Assembly: GCF_003207795.1 (NCBI RefSeq)
Contig: NZ_NIRT01000005.1
Location: forward strand, 1-64,000
Direction of reading: 5' to 3'
Length of the DNA: 64,000 nucleotides
DNA from: Komagataeibacter nataicola
GTDB taxonomy: Bacteria; Pseudomonadota; Alphaproteobacteria; Acetobacterales; Acetobacteraceae
Position 1 is the first letter of the stretch. Each line of letters begins with the position of its first letter. The notes below the pieces were generated by a model. It did no database searches. It worked only from the letters and a program-made list of their open reading frames with translations, and had not been told where the DNA came from. Of this stretch, positions 25,413 through 33,564 are shown piece after piece. The translations under genes were made by a program, and so were the position numbers.

Positions 25413-25856
25413 ATGATGGCAATGCATCGTATCCGCCACGGTGATGAAAGCGCGAACGAAGCGCATGAAATCAATGTCACGCCTTTTATTGACGTAATGC
25501 TGGTGCTGCTCGTGATCTTCATGGTCACGGCGCCGCTTACCACCGTCAACGTGCCCGTTGATCTGCCGTCTTCCACTGAAAAGCCCTTGCCCCGCCCCGA
25601 TGCTCCGGTGTTTCTCACCGTAAAGGCCGATCACGGGCTGGCGCTGGGCGAGGATGACGTAACAGCCGACAGCCTGCCCGCCGCCCTTGCCACCGCAACG
25701 CAGGGCAACCGTGACGAGCGTATTTTCCTGCGCGCGGATAAAACGGTAGATTACGGCACGCTGATGGGAGTGATGGACCGGCTGCGCACGGCGGGTTATC
25801 TGAAGGTCGCCCTGGTCAACCTGCAAAATGCGGCTGAGGGGAGCGTGGCGCCCTGA
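25413..25856 (+). CDS. exbD: ExbD/TolR family biopolymer transport protein
   Basis: This 147-residue protein has one N-terminal membrane helix (about 25-42) that carries the essential aspartate, D27, in the motif NVTPFIDVMLVLLVIFMVT, followed by a periplasmic domain. It forms the proton channel with ExbB. Its TGA overlaps the ATG of tonB, so the two are translationally coupled. Confidence 0.92.
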   Translation: MMAMHRIRHGDESANEAHEINVTPFIDVMLVLLVIFMVTAPLTTVNVPVDLPSSTEKPLPRPDAPVFLTVKADHGLALGEDDVTADSLPAALATATQGNRDERIFLRADKTVDYGTLMGVMDRLRTAGYLKVALVNLQNAAEGSVAP

Positions 25857-26704
25857 TGCCCTCCGTTTTCTCACGCCATGCTGCGGTCAGTTCCTTTACG
25901 CTATGGCACGCCGCCAGCCTGCGGCGTGCTGACCGGCGCGATGGGCTGCTATGGGGCGCGTCATTGCTGGTGGTTGTGGGCGGGCTGGCGGGTGCGGCAT
26001 GGTGGGTGATGCGCCAGCCGCCGCCGGTCATGCCCGTGCCGGAAGCCCCGCCCGCAGCCATTGCCATCGATCTGGCACCCGAACCGGTAGCCACCCCCGC
26101 GCCCCCGACTGATGCGCCACCCGGCCCCATGCAGGTACTCTCGCAGCCTGACCCCACGCCGCAGCCTCCCCCCGAAATCACCGCTCCGCCGTCGCCCGCG
26201 CCCAACCCGCCCGTTGCGGTGCCACGGGAGGAAGACCGCAAAACCCCGCCGAAAAAGAAGCGGCCCCTGCCGCCCGTCAAGGACGCGCCACCTGACCGCA
26301 AGCCCCCTGCCGCGGCAACAACGGCACCGCCAGGCCTTGTCGCACCCCCTGCCGCCACGCAGGCCGCCCCCATGCCGGAGGGTGATCCGGCTCACGCCAC
26401 GCATGCCATGCCCAGCTGGCAGGCAGCACTGCTCGCACGGCTGGAACATTACAAGCGCTACCCCGCGCAGGCGCAGGCCGGGCGGCAGGAAGGCGTTGCG
26501 TTGCTGCATTTTGCAATGGACCGGCAGGGGCATGTCCTTTCGGCCCGCATCGGGCATAGCGCAGGCCATGCGCTGCTCGATGAGGAAACGCTTGCCCTGC
26601 TCAGGCGGGCGGACCCCCTGCCGGTTCCCCCGCCCGAGGTCAGGGGAGATCCGGTCGTGCTGAGCGTGCCGGTGGAATTCCATCTGGATGAGGAACGGCG
26701 CTAG
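25856..26704 (+). CDS. tonB: TonB energy transducer
   Basis: This 282-residue protein has a single N-terminal membrane anchor (about 30-52, preceded by RRADRRDG), a long proline-rich periplasmic spacer (about 54-165, with many PxP steps and a basic patch PPKKKRPLPP) and a C-terminal TonB domain (about 185-282) with LEHYKRYPAQAQAGRQEGVALLHF split by the usual spacing. It transmits force to the TonB-dependent receptors seen in this window. Confidence 0.9.
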   Translation: MPSVFSRHAAVSSFTLWHAASLRRADRRDGLLWGASLLVVVGGLAGAAWWVMRQPPPVMPVPEAPPAAIAIDLAPEPVATPAPPTDAPPGPMQVLSQPDPTPQPPPEITAPPSPAPNPPVAVPREEDRKTPPKKKRPLPPVKDAPPDRKPPAAATTAPPGLVAPPAATQAAPMPEGDPAHATHAMPSWQAALLARLEHYKRYPAQAQAGRQEGVALLHFAMDRQGHVLSARIGHSAGHALLDEETLALLRRADPLPVPPPEVRGDPVVLSVPVEFHLDEERR

Positions 26705-26892
26705 ACAGGGATGGGCCAGCCCGCCCGCATTGAAGCCGGGCAGGCCGCGCATGTCTGCCGCCAGCGCCCGGCCCGGTCCGTTGCGACAGGGTGGGAGGAG
26801 GAAGGTGTCGCCATCCGTCATTGTCGGGCCGCGCTGTTGTGTTATGTCTCTCTGGCCACGAAACTGAACCTTCCCATCAGGAGTAGCGCTGT

Positions 26893-27120
26893 TTGTGGCA
26901 TGCAGCACCCGCGCCGCGGGGAAGGGGGGATAAACTGGCTTACTGCGCCATCTGTCAGGCACCGTTCGGGTGCGATCCGCACGGTGATTGCTGGTGCATG
27001 AAGCTCCCGGCAGTGCACCCCGTGCCCACGCAGGCCGGGGCGGCCTGCGTGTGTCCGTCCTGCCTGGAAAAACATGCGGGCGACCCGCCACAGTCCGTTC
27101 CGCGCCCTGATCCTGACTGA
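26893..27120 (+). CDS. Small cysteine-rich CWC family protein
   Basis: The frame encodes [19 protein letters not shown] and, about 20 residues later, [11 protein letters not shown]. Paired CxxC motifs around a G-x-CWC core are typical of the Cys_rich_CWC family, whose function is unknown and which probably binds zinc. The start is uncertain. No ATG precedes the motif; TTG at 26893 gives 75 residues, while GGGAAGGGGGG at about 26918-26928 would suit a CTG at 26935. It lies between tonB and msrP. Functional relation to msrP (thiol redox) is possible but not shown. Confidence 0.6.
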   Translation: MWHAAPAPRGRGDKLAYCAICQAPFGCDPHGDCWCMKLPAVHPVPTQAGAACVCPSCLEKHAGDPPQSVPRPDPD

Positions 27121-27230
27121 CTGAAGGCTGTAGGCCCGCCATGTCTTGTGGCCCGCCTTGTGCACGGGCGGGATACCGCGCAGGGTGCGATGCGTTGAGG
27201 TGTTGCACAGGCACAAGGGGAGAGGTCTTC

Positions 27231-28175
27231 ATGGCCCGATGGTCCTATCCACGTCCTTTGGCGGGCGAGATTACGCCGCACGGCCTCTGGCTGTCGCGGC
27301 GCAGGCTGCTGGCGGGCGCAACGCTGGGCATGGCGGTGGGGTCCGGGCCACGCGCCTTTGCTGCAGCGCTGCACACCCGGCCCGGCCCCTTTCAGGCGCC
27401 GGAAAAACCGACCCCGCTGCAAGATGTAACTCACTATAACAACTTCTATGAATTCGGGCTGGACAAGACCGATCCTTCCACCCGCTCCGGCCGGTTTCAT
27501 GTGCGGCCGTGGACTGTGTCGGTCGAAGGGCTGGTGGCTCACCCGCGCGTGTGGGACATTGATGCGCTGATCGCCGCCATGCCTGTCGAGGAGCGGCTTT
27601 ACCGCATGCGCTGTGTCGAGGCGTGGTCGATGGTCATCCCGTGGGATGGTTTTCCGCTGGCCAGCCTGCTCGCTTTGGCCGAGCCTTTGGGCAGCGCGCG
27701 CTACGTGGCGTTTGAATCGGTCGTGCGCCCCGCCGAGATGCCGGGCCAGACGGGTGGGCTCGACAGTCTGGCCTGGCCGTATGTTGAGGGGCTGCGGCTT
27801 GATGAAGCCATGCACCCGCTCACCCTGCTGGCCGTGGGCCTGTATGGCGAGACCCTGCCCAACCAGAACGGCGCGCCGGTCAGGCTGGTCGTGCCGTGGA
27901 AGTATGGCTTCAAGGGCATCAAGTCCATTACCCGCATCCGGCTGGTGGAAAAGATGCCACCTACGACATGGAACCAGATGAACCCCGCCGAGTATGGCTT
28001 CTTCGCCAACGTCAACCCCGATGTGGACCACCCGCGCTGGAGCCAGGCCTCGGAACGGGTGATCGGTGCGGGTGGTTTTTTTGGTGGCGGGCGTAAGAAA
28101 ACCCTCATGTTCAATGGCTATGGCGAGCAGGTGGCCGGGCTGTATGGCAACATGAACCTGCGCCGTTTTTACTGA
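27231..28175 (+). CDS. msrP: Periplasmic methionine sulfoxide reductase, molybdopterin subunit MsrP (YedY)
   Basis: This 314-residue enzyme reduces methionine sulfoxide in periplasmic proteins. The Tat signal ([19 protein letters not shown]) is clear at about residues 20-40. The molybdenum-ligating cysteine lies in [10 protein letters not shown] at about residue 127. [12 protein letters not shown] and [10 protein letters not shown] are also family marks. ATG 27231 follows GGGGAGAGG. It is coupled to msrQ two bases after its stop. Confidence 0.92.
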   Translation: MARWSYPRPLAGEITPHGLWLSRRRLLAGATLGMAVGSGPRAFAAALHTRPGPFQAPEKPTPLQDVTHYNNFYEFGLDKTDPSTRSGRFHVRPWTVSVEGLVAHPRVWDIDALIAAMPVEERLYRMRCVEAWSMVIPWDGFPLASLLALAEPLGSARYVAFESVVRPAEMPGQTGGLDSLAWPYVEGLRLDEAMHPLTLLAVGLYGETLPNQNGAPVRLVVPWKYGFKGIKSITRIRLVEKMPPTTWNQMNPAEYGFFANVNPDVDHPRWSQASERVIGAGGFFGGGRKKTLMFNGYGEQVAGLYGNMNLRRFY

Positions 28176-28177
28176 GC

Positions 28178-28810
28178 ATGCCACGCCTGACCGGAGCGGG
28201 GCGCACCCGCACGCTGCTGCCGTGGCGCGGCGAGAGAATGGCGCTGATGGCGGTGGGGCTGCTGCCGGCGGCCCTCTATTTCTGGTATGGCGCGCAGGAC
28301 AGGCTGGGGCCGGACCCGGTCAATGTGTTCGAGCGGTGGCTGGGGTTGTGGGCGGTGCGCTTCCTGCTTGCGGCCCTGCTCGTCACGCCGCTGCGGGTCG
28401 TGAGTGGCGTCAGCCTGCTGCGCTACCGCCGCGTGCTGGGGCTGCTGGCTTTCTGGTATGCCCTGATGCATGTGAGCGTTTATGTCGCGCTCGACCAGCA
28501 GGGCAATCTGGCTGTGCTGTGGCATGACATCACGCGCAGGCCCTTCCTCATGCTGGGGTTTGCTGCTTTCATGCTGCTGCTGCCCCTTGCCCTCACATCA
28601 AATGACTGGTCCATCCGCAGGCTGGGGCGGCGGTGGGGCAGGCTGCACCAACTGGTCTATGGTGTGGCCGTGCTGGTGGCTGTGCATTTCCTGCTGGCGT
28701 TCAAGACCTATAACGCCACCAGCGTCAGCTACGCGGCGGCTTTGATGGCCATGGTGCTGTGGCGGGCTGTATTCCTGGCCCGTGCCCGCATGAGGCGTGC
28801 TGTGCCATAA
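28178..28810 (+). CDS. msrQ: MsrQ heme-binding membrane subunit (YedZ)
   Basis: This 210-residue inner-membrane cytochrome delivers electrons from the quinone pool to MsrP. It shows about six membrane helices with family features VTPLRVVSG near residue 68, RRVLGLLAFWYALMHVSVY with a heme histidine near 98, and RLHQLVYGVAVLVAVHFLL with two more. Length matches the family. It ends the msrPQ operon. Confidence 0.9.
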   Translation: MPRLTGAGRTRTLLPWRGERMALMAVGLLPAALYFWYGAQDRLGPDPVNVFERWLGLWAVRFLLAALLVTPLRVVSGVSLLRYRRVLGLLAFWYALMHVSVYVALDQQGNLAVLWHDITRRPFLMLGFAAFMLLLPLALTSNDWSIRRLGRRWGRLHQLVYGVAVLVAVHFLLAFKTYNATSVSYAAALMAMVLWRAVFLARARMRRAVP

Positions 28811-28911
28811 CCACCATCTGAACATGCGGCGCGCGGTGCAACACCCTGCGCGAAAGCGGGCCACGGGCGGCGCCAAGTCCAGCGCGTGCGAGCACGCAGG
28901 CTGAAGGCCGG

Positions 28912-29886
28912 TCAGGGCCGCATGGCCGCCTGAGCGCCATCCAGGGCCCGCAGCTTGCGGTGCAGGGTCGAGCGGCTGATGCCCAGCATCCTTGCCGCCA
29001 CCGCCACCTTGCCGCCCGCGCTGGCCAGCGCGGTGCGGATGGCCATGGCCTGGGCCTCACGCAGCGGGGAGCGGGGGGCGGTCTCCTCCATCAGGCACAG
29101 GCTTACGTCGCATGCAGGCGGCAGGCCCATCTGCGCGCGCGCGGCATGGGTGGCACCCACCACATGGCGCTCGCGGTTGAGCGCCATCATGGGCACGGAA
29201 GCCGATGCCCCCTGCGCCGGGCCCAGCAGCATGATGGTATGGCCACGATACAGATCCATGAAAAAAGCCTGCTCGATCTGGCGCGCGGCCTGCAGGAGGC
29301 TTGAGGCGATGAGCGCGCCAAGGCTGCCATCGGGCGAGGGGCGGTAGGAACTGGCATTGAGCGCGCCCGCCATGCGCCCCGTTGCATCATAGACCGGCGT
29401 TGCAATGCCGGTCAGCCCGTGCAGGAAGCTGCGCCAGTGTTCATTGCGATGCACGCTGATGCTGCGCTGCTCGGCAAGGCAGGTGCCAATGCCGTTGGTG
29501 CCCGCATGGCGCTCGTGCCACACGGCGCCGGGCCACAGGTTCCACCGGCGGCAGCCACGCTGCAACGCGCCCGCCACATTATGCGCCAGCACCACGCCTG
29601 CGGTATCGGCCAGCAGGGCGGTGTAGCCCACAGGTTCAAGCGCATGGTGCAGGCGCGTCATTTCCGGTCCGGCAAAATACAGCATGCGGCCCGCGTGCTG
29701 GCAGGCATGGCGCAGTTCCGTGCCTGACAGCACATCGGGCAGCGCAGGCGTGCTGGGGTCGAGCGCGTAGTCATGCCGGCAGCGCCGCCATGAGGCTTCA
29801 AGCCCCGTCTCGATCACGGAGGGGGCAGGCCGGGCAGGGAAGGCAGGCGGAAAACCGGAACCGTGCGGCATGCTGTGTCTTTGCAA
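28912..29886 (-). CDS. AcoR-like acetoin regulator without the sigma-54 AAA+ domain
   Basis: This 324-residue protein has the AcoR-type sensor N-terminus (SWRRCRHDYALDP, a GAF region at about 55-200 with ERHAGTNGIGTCLAEQRSISVHRNEHW) and a C-terminal Fis-type helix-turn-helix (VAVAARMLGISRSTLHRKLRAL at about 290-312). The central AAA+ ATPase of classical AcoR, which is over 200 residues with Walker motifs, is absent, so it cannot activate sigma-54 polymerase in the usual way. It is divergent from acoABC. I infer it is a simple DNA-binding regulator of that operon. Confidence 0.8.
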   Translation of the reverse strand: MQRHSMPHGSGFPPAFPARPAPSVIETGLEASWRRCRHDYALDPSTPALPDVLSGTELRHACQHAGRMLYFAGPEMTRLHHALEPVGYTALLADTAGVVLAHNVAGALQRGCRRWNLWPGAVWHERHAGTNGIGTCLAEQRSISVHRNEHWRSFLHGLTGIATPVYDATGRMAGALNASSYRPSPDGSLGALIASSLLQAARQIEQAFFMDLYRGHTIMLLGPAQGASASVPMMALNRERHVVGATHAARAQMGLPPACDVSLCLMEETAPRSPLREAQAMAIRTALASAGGKVAVAARMLGISRSTLHRKLRALDGAQAAMRP

Positions 29887-30085
29887 GGTTGGGAGGGGTG
29901 GCGGCTAAACACGCGGCCACGTGGCGCGGTTTCGCGACACTTCGTACCACCGCCGTCACATGGGCGTGAAGCATTGGGGCCGTATGCTTGCACCCACGCA
30001 GGGCTTGCGTGTGTGCTGCCCACAGCCCGGTTGCGTGCCGCGTGGCATGCGTGACGGGACCAGGGAAGAAACAGGGAAAAGACCC
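29887..30085. promoter_or_regulatory. Divergent acoR-like / acoA promoter region with palindromes
   Basis: This 199-base region holds a perfect palindrome GCCACGTGGC (29916-29925) and an inverted repeat AAGCAT / ATGCTT (29969-29974 and 29984-29989). Either could bind the divergent Fis-type regulator. I found no sigma-54 promoter with correct GG/GC spacing, which agrees with the missing AAA+ domain. Confidence 0.4.
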
Positions 30086-31051
30086 ATGCAAATAGCGCGT
30101 GAAACGCTGCTGCGCTCCTATCGGGCAATGCGCACCATCCGGATGTTTGAAGAGCGTCTGCATGTCGAATTTGCAACCGGTGAGATACCCGGCTTCGTGC
30201 ATCTGTATTGCGGCGAGGAAGCCTCGGCCGTGGGCGTGTGCGCCAACCTGACCGATAACGACACCATTGCCAGCACCCATCGCGGCCACGGCCACTGCAT
30301 TGCCAAGGGCGTGGAAGTCGCGGGCATGATGGCCGAGATCTATGGCCGCAGCACCGGCGTGTGCCGGGGCAAGGGCGGCTCGATGCACATTGCCGACCTG
30401 GCCTGCGGCATGCTGGGCGCAAACGGCATTGTTGGCGGCGGCCCGCCACTGATCTGTGGGGCCGCACTCTCGCACAAGACCCTGCGTGACGGGGGCGTGG
30501 CCGTGGCGTTCTATGGCGATGGCGCCTCGAATGAAGGCACCACGCTCGAGAGCCTCAATCTCGCCTCCGTCTGGCAGCTTCCCGCCGTGTTCGTGGTGGA
30601 AGACAACGGCTATGGCGAGGCCACGGGGGCATCCTTTGCCTGTGCCGGCACCCAGAAGGCGCGGGCGGCGGGTTTTGGCATGCCGTATATCGAATGTGAT
30701 GGCTCGGATTACTTTGCCGTGCACGAGGCGGCGGGCGAGGCCATAGCCCATGCGCGCGCGGGCAAGGGGCCGGTCATGCTGCATGTGCACCTGCAGCGCT
30801 GGTATGGCCATTTTGAAGGCGATGCGATGACTTATCGCGCCCCCAACGAAGTGGCCGAGGCCCGGCGCGACCATGACTGTCTCAGGCTGTTCCGTGAGCG
30901 CGTGACGCAGGCGGGCCTGTTTGAGGACAGCGTGCTTGATGAGGTCGATGCCGCCGTAACCGACGAGATCGAGGCCGCCGTGCTGCAGGCCAAGGATGAC
31001 CCGCTGCCCCAGTCGGCCGACCTGCTGGCCGATGTGTATGTGCGTTACTGA
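30086..31051 (+). CDS. acoA: Acetoin dehydrogenase E1 component, alpha subunit
   Basis: This 321-residue thiamine-diphosphate enzyme subunit starts the oxidative cleavage of acetoin to acetaldehyde and acetyl-CoA. Family marks are RTIRMFEERLHVEFATGEIP, ASTHRGHGHCIAKG, CRGKGGSMHIAD and the ThDP motif GDGASNEG at about residue 144 ending in EDNGYG. It starts at ATG 30086 after AGGGAAAAG. acoB follows after 30 bases. Confidence 0.9.
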   Translation: MQIARETLLRSYRAMRTIRMFEERLHVEFATGEIPGFVHLYCGEEASAVGVCANLTDNDTIASTHRGHGHCIAKGVEVAGMMAEIYGRSTGVCRGKGGSMHIADLACGMLGANGIVGGGPPLICGAALSHKTLRDGGVAVAFYGDGASNEGTTLESLNLASVWQLPAVFVVEDNGYGEATGASFACAGTQKARAAGFGMPYIECDGSDYFAVHEAAGEAIAHARAGKGPVMLHVHLQRWYGHFEGDAMTYRAPNEVAEARRDHDCLRLFRERVTQAGLFEDSVLDEVDAAVTDEIEAAVLQAKDDPLPQSADLLADVYVRY

Positions 31052-31081
31052 CCCCGCCCCACGGCACAAAGGAGACAACCA

Positions 31082-32110
31082 ATGAGCAAGAAAAGCTTCC
31101 GGCAGGCGATCAATGAGGCCCTGCGGCAGGAAATGCGCCGTGACCCCACCGTCATCCTGATGGGCGAGGACGTGGCGGGCGGCCGTGGTGGCTCGGCTGG
31201 CACGGCCGATGCCTGGGGCGGCGTGCTGGGTGTGACCAAGGGGCTGTACGAGGAGTTTGGCGAGACCCGCGTGCTCGACACGCCCATTACCGAGGCCTCC
31301 TATATCGGCGCTGCCGCAGGGGCCGCCGTAACCGGCCTGCGCCCGGTGGCGGAACTGATGTTTGTCGATTTCGTGGGCTGCTGCCTTGACCAGATCATGA
31401 ACCAGGCGGCCAAGTTCCGCTACATGTTTGGTGGCAAGGCGCGTACGCCGCTGGTCATCCGGGCCATGTATGGTGCGGGCTTCAACGCCGCAGCCCAGCA
31501 CAGCCAGGCGCTGTATCCGCTGTTCACCCATATTCCGGGGCTGAAGGTGGTTATTCCGTCATCCCCCTACGAGGCCAAGGGCCTGCTCATTTCGGCCATA
31601 CGCGATGATGATCCGGTCATCTTCCTTGAAAACAAGGTGATGTATGACGTGGAGGAGGAAGTGCCCGATGAGCCCTACGCCATTCCGTTTGGCGAGGCCA
31701 ACCTGACGCGTGAAGGCGATGACGTGACCATCGTGGCCTTTGGCCGCATGGTGGGCATGGCCAACGAGGCCGCCGACCGGCTGGCCAAAAAGGGCATAGG
31801 CTGCACGGTCATCGACCCGCGCACCACATCGCCGCTGGATGGCGAAACCATACTGGAATGCGTGGCCGACACCGGCAGGCTGGTTATTGTTGATGAATCA
31901 AGCCCGCGCTGCAACATGGCCACCGATATCGCGGCCCTGGTGGCGGAGGAGGCGTTTGATACCCTGCGCGCGCCCATCCGCCGGGTGGTGCCCCCGCACA
32001 CGCCGGTGCCCTTCGCTACCGTGCTCGAAACGCTTTACATGCCCAGCGTTGAAAAGATCGAAGCCGCGGTCACCGCCACCATGAACCACCGCGTAACGGA
32101 GAAAGTGTGA
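31082..32110 (+). CDS. acoB: Acetoin dehydrogenase E1 component, beta subunit
   Basis: This 342-residue protein is the transketolase-like beta half of E1. It shows MGEDVAGGRGGSAGTADAWG, DTPITEASYIGAAAGAAVTG and VVIPSSPYEAKGLL. A strong AAGGAG precedes the ATG. The length and context (acoA before, acoC after with one base between) are as in known aco operons. Confidence 0.92.
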   Translation: MSKKSFRQAINEALRQEMRRDPTVILMGEDVAGGRGGSAGTADAWGGVLGVTKGLYEEFGETRVLDTPITEASYIGAAAGAAVTGLRPVAELMFVDFVGCCLDQIMNQAAKFRYMFGGKARTPLVIRAMYGAGFNAAAQHSQALYPLFTHIPGLKVVIPSSPYEAKGLLISAIRDDDPVIFLENKVMYDVEEEVPDEPYAIPFGEANLTREGDDVTIVAFGRMVGMANEAADRLAKKGIGCTVIDPRTTSPLDGETILECVADTGRLVIVDESSPRCNMATDIAALVAEEAFDTLRAPIRRVVPPHTPVPFATVLETLYMPSVEKIEAAVTATMNHRVTEKV

Positions 32111-32111
32111 C

Positions 32112-33254
32112 ATGACCCCTGACATCACTCCCATCACCATGCCCAAATTCGGCCTTGCCATGACGGAGGGCAAGATTGCGGGCTGGCTGGTCGAGCCAGG
32201 CACGCAGGTCACGACCGGCGAGGAACTTGTCGATATCGAGACCAGCAAGATTACCAACACTTTTGAAAGCCCGGTGGCCGGCCTGCTGCGCCGCCATGTC
32301 GCGGCCAATGGCGAGATGCTGCCCGTGGGCGCGCTGATCGGCATCGTGGCGGATGCGGCGGTGTCTGATGCGGATATCGATGCGTTCGTCACCCGCTTCC
32401 AGGCTGATTTTGCCGCCGCCTCCGATGCGCCTGAAGGGGCGGAGGCCGCCGATGAGCCGGTGATGATGCAGGTGGGCGATTACAGCCTGCGCGTGCATGA
32501 CCGCGGCGTGGGCGACGGCACGCCGCTTGTGCTCATTCACGGTTTTGGCGGTGACCTCAAGAACTGGATGCTCAATCACGCCACCCTGGCGCACGGGCGG
32601 CGCGTCATCGCGTTCGACCTGCCGGGGCATGGCGGTTCGTCAAAGGATGTGGGGCCGGGCACGCTGGCGTTCTTTGCCGATGTCACGGCGCAGCTTCTGG
32701 CGCATCTTGATCTCGCGCGCGTGCATGTGATGGGCCATTCGCTCGGCGGTGGCATTGCGCTGACACTGGCGCGCACCCAGCCTGCGCGGGTGGCGTCGCT
32801 CACCCTCATTGCCCCCGCCGGGCTGGGGCCGCAGATCAACATGGATTTCATCAACGGCTTTATCGAGGCTGACCGGGTGCGCGGCGTGCAGGACGTGCTG
32901 AAATACCTCGTGCATGACAAATCGCTCATCGGGCGGCGCATGGCCGATGACGTGCTGCGCTACAAGCGGCTTGATGGAGCGGAAGCGGCACTCCGCAAGG
33001 TGGCCCAGGCGTGTTTCCCGGATGGAAAGCAGGGCGATGACCTGCGCCCCGTGCTCGCGGAAGCCGACATGCCCGTGACCCTGATATGGGGGCAGGCGGA
33101 TGAAATCCTGCCGGTAGCGCAGGCTGAGGGCCTGCCGGGCACCGTAACCCGCCACATCCTGCCCGCCATCGGGCACATGCCGCAGCTTGAAAGTGCGCCT
33201 GCCGTCAATGAAGTTGTGGAAGCCTTCATCAGGCATGAGGTGGCGACCGCGTAA
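32112..33254 (+). CDS. acoC: Acetoin dehydrogenase E2: lipoyl domain fused to alpha/beta-hydrolase
   Basis: This 380-residue protein has an N-terminal lipoyl domain (about 1-80) with the lipoylated lysine K46 in DIETSKITN, an acidic linker and an alpha/beta-hydrolase-type domain (about 120-375) with IHGFGGDLKNW and nucleophile motif GHSLGGG at about residue 212; HILPAIGHMPQLE carries the late histidine. This two-domain form is known for AcoC. No E3 (dihydrolipoyl dehydrogenase) gene follows, so E3 must come from elsewhere. Confidence 0.9.
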   Translation: MTPDITPITMPKFGLAMTEGKIAGWLVEPGTQVTTGEELVDIETSKITNTFESPVAGLLRRHVAANGEMLPVGALIGIVADAAVSDADIDAFVTRFQADFAAASDAPEGAEAADEPVMMQVGDYSLRVHDRGVGDGTPLVLIHGFGGDLKNWMLNHATLAHGRRVIAFDLPGHGGSSKDVGPGTLAFFADVTAQLLAHLDLARVHVMGHSLGGGIALTLARTQPARVASLTLIAPAGLGPQINMDFINGFIEADRVRGVQDVLKYLVHDKSLIGRRMADDVLRYKRLDGAEAALRKVAQACFPDGKQGDDLRPVLAEADMPVTLIWGQADEILPVAQAEGLPGTVTRHILPAIGHMPQLESAPAVNEVVEAFIRHEVATA

Positions 33255-33276
33255 AGCCTGTATCGGCAACCCGAAC

Positions 33277-33301
33277 GCCGCCTTTTGGGAAAAAAGGCGG
33301 C
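33277..33301 (+). terminator. Terminator hairpin after acoC
   Basis: GCCGCCTTTT (33277-33286) pairs perfectly with AAAAGGCGGC (33292-33301) across a five-base loop. The following ACCTGAAAACTTTTATTTT is T-rich but displaced. Confidence 0.65.
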
Positions 33302-33351
33302 ACCTGAAAACTTTTATTTTATCCATGAAGTGTTTGTGAAAAAGTTTTGGT

Positions 33352-33373
33352 GAAGCTTTTTTCAAAAGGCTTC
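33352..33373. repeat. GAAGCTTTT...AAAAGGCTTC hairpin, part of a dispersed intergenic element
   Basis: GAAGCTTTTT pairs with AAAAGGCTTC with one G-U pair across a two-base loop. Fragments of the same word (CGAAGCTTTT at 37782, GCGAAGCTTCTGTC at 51645) recur in other intergenic spaces next to AAAGGCGRC-type hairpins. Confidence 0.45.
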
Positions 33374-33564
33374 GTAAAACATCCGTCCCAGCAGTTTCAT
33401 TTCCAGTAGCGCTCTTTTTTATGTCCTGCCGCGTTCCGGTCACCATAAGGTGTCCATCCGGTGCTTGCCACAAGGCGGTTGGTATGTCTTGAGTATAGTC
33501 CTGAACAAGCAAAAAACAGCAATGCCGCGACTGCAATACCAGTTACGGCACGGGAATAACAATA

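Larger units (their letters stand above)
33255..33564. other. 310-base intergenic region with a terminator and a repeat-like hairpin pair
   Basis: The region lies between acoC and xylB. It carries a strong hairpin just after acoC (33277-33301) and a second at 33352-33373, both of a type seen again elsewhere in the window. No gene was found. Confidence 0.6.

Noticed and set aside
26711-27001. Open frame of 96 codons after tonB
   Set aside because: No family features; it overlaps the CWC protein frame, whose cysteine pattern is convincing.
29887-30085. Sigma-54 promoter before acoA
   Set aside because: TGGCGCGGTTTCGC at 29922 resembles a -24/-12 site, but the GG and GC are one base too close and the TTGC box is missing.
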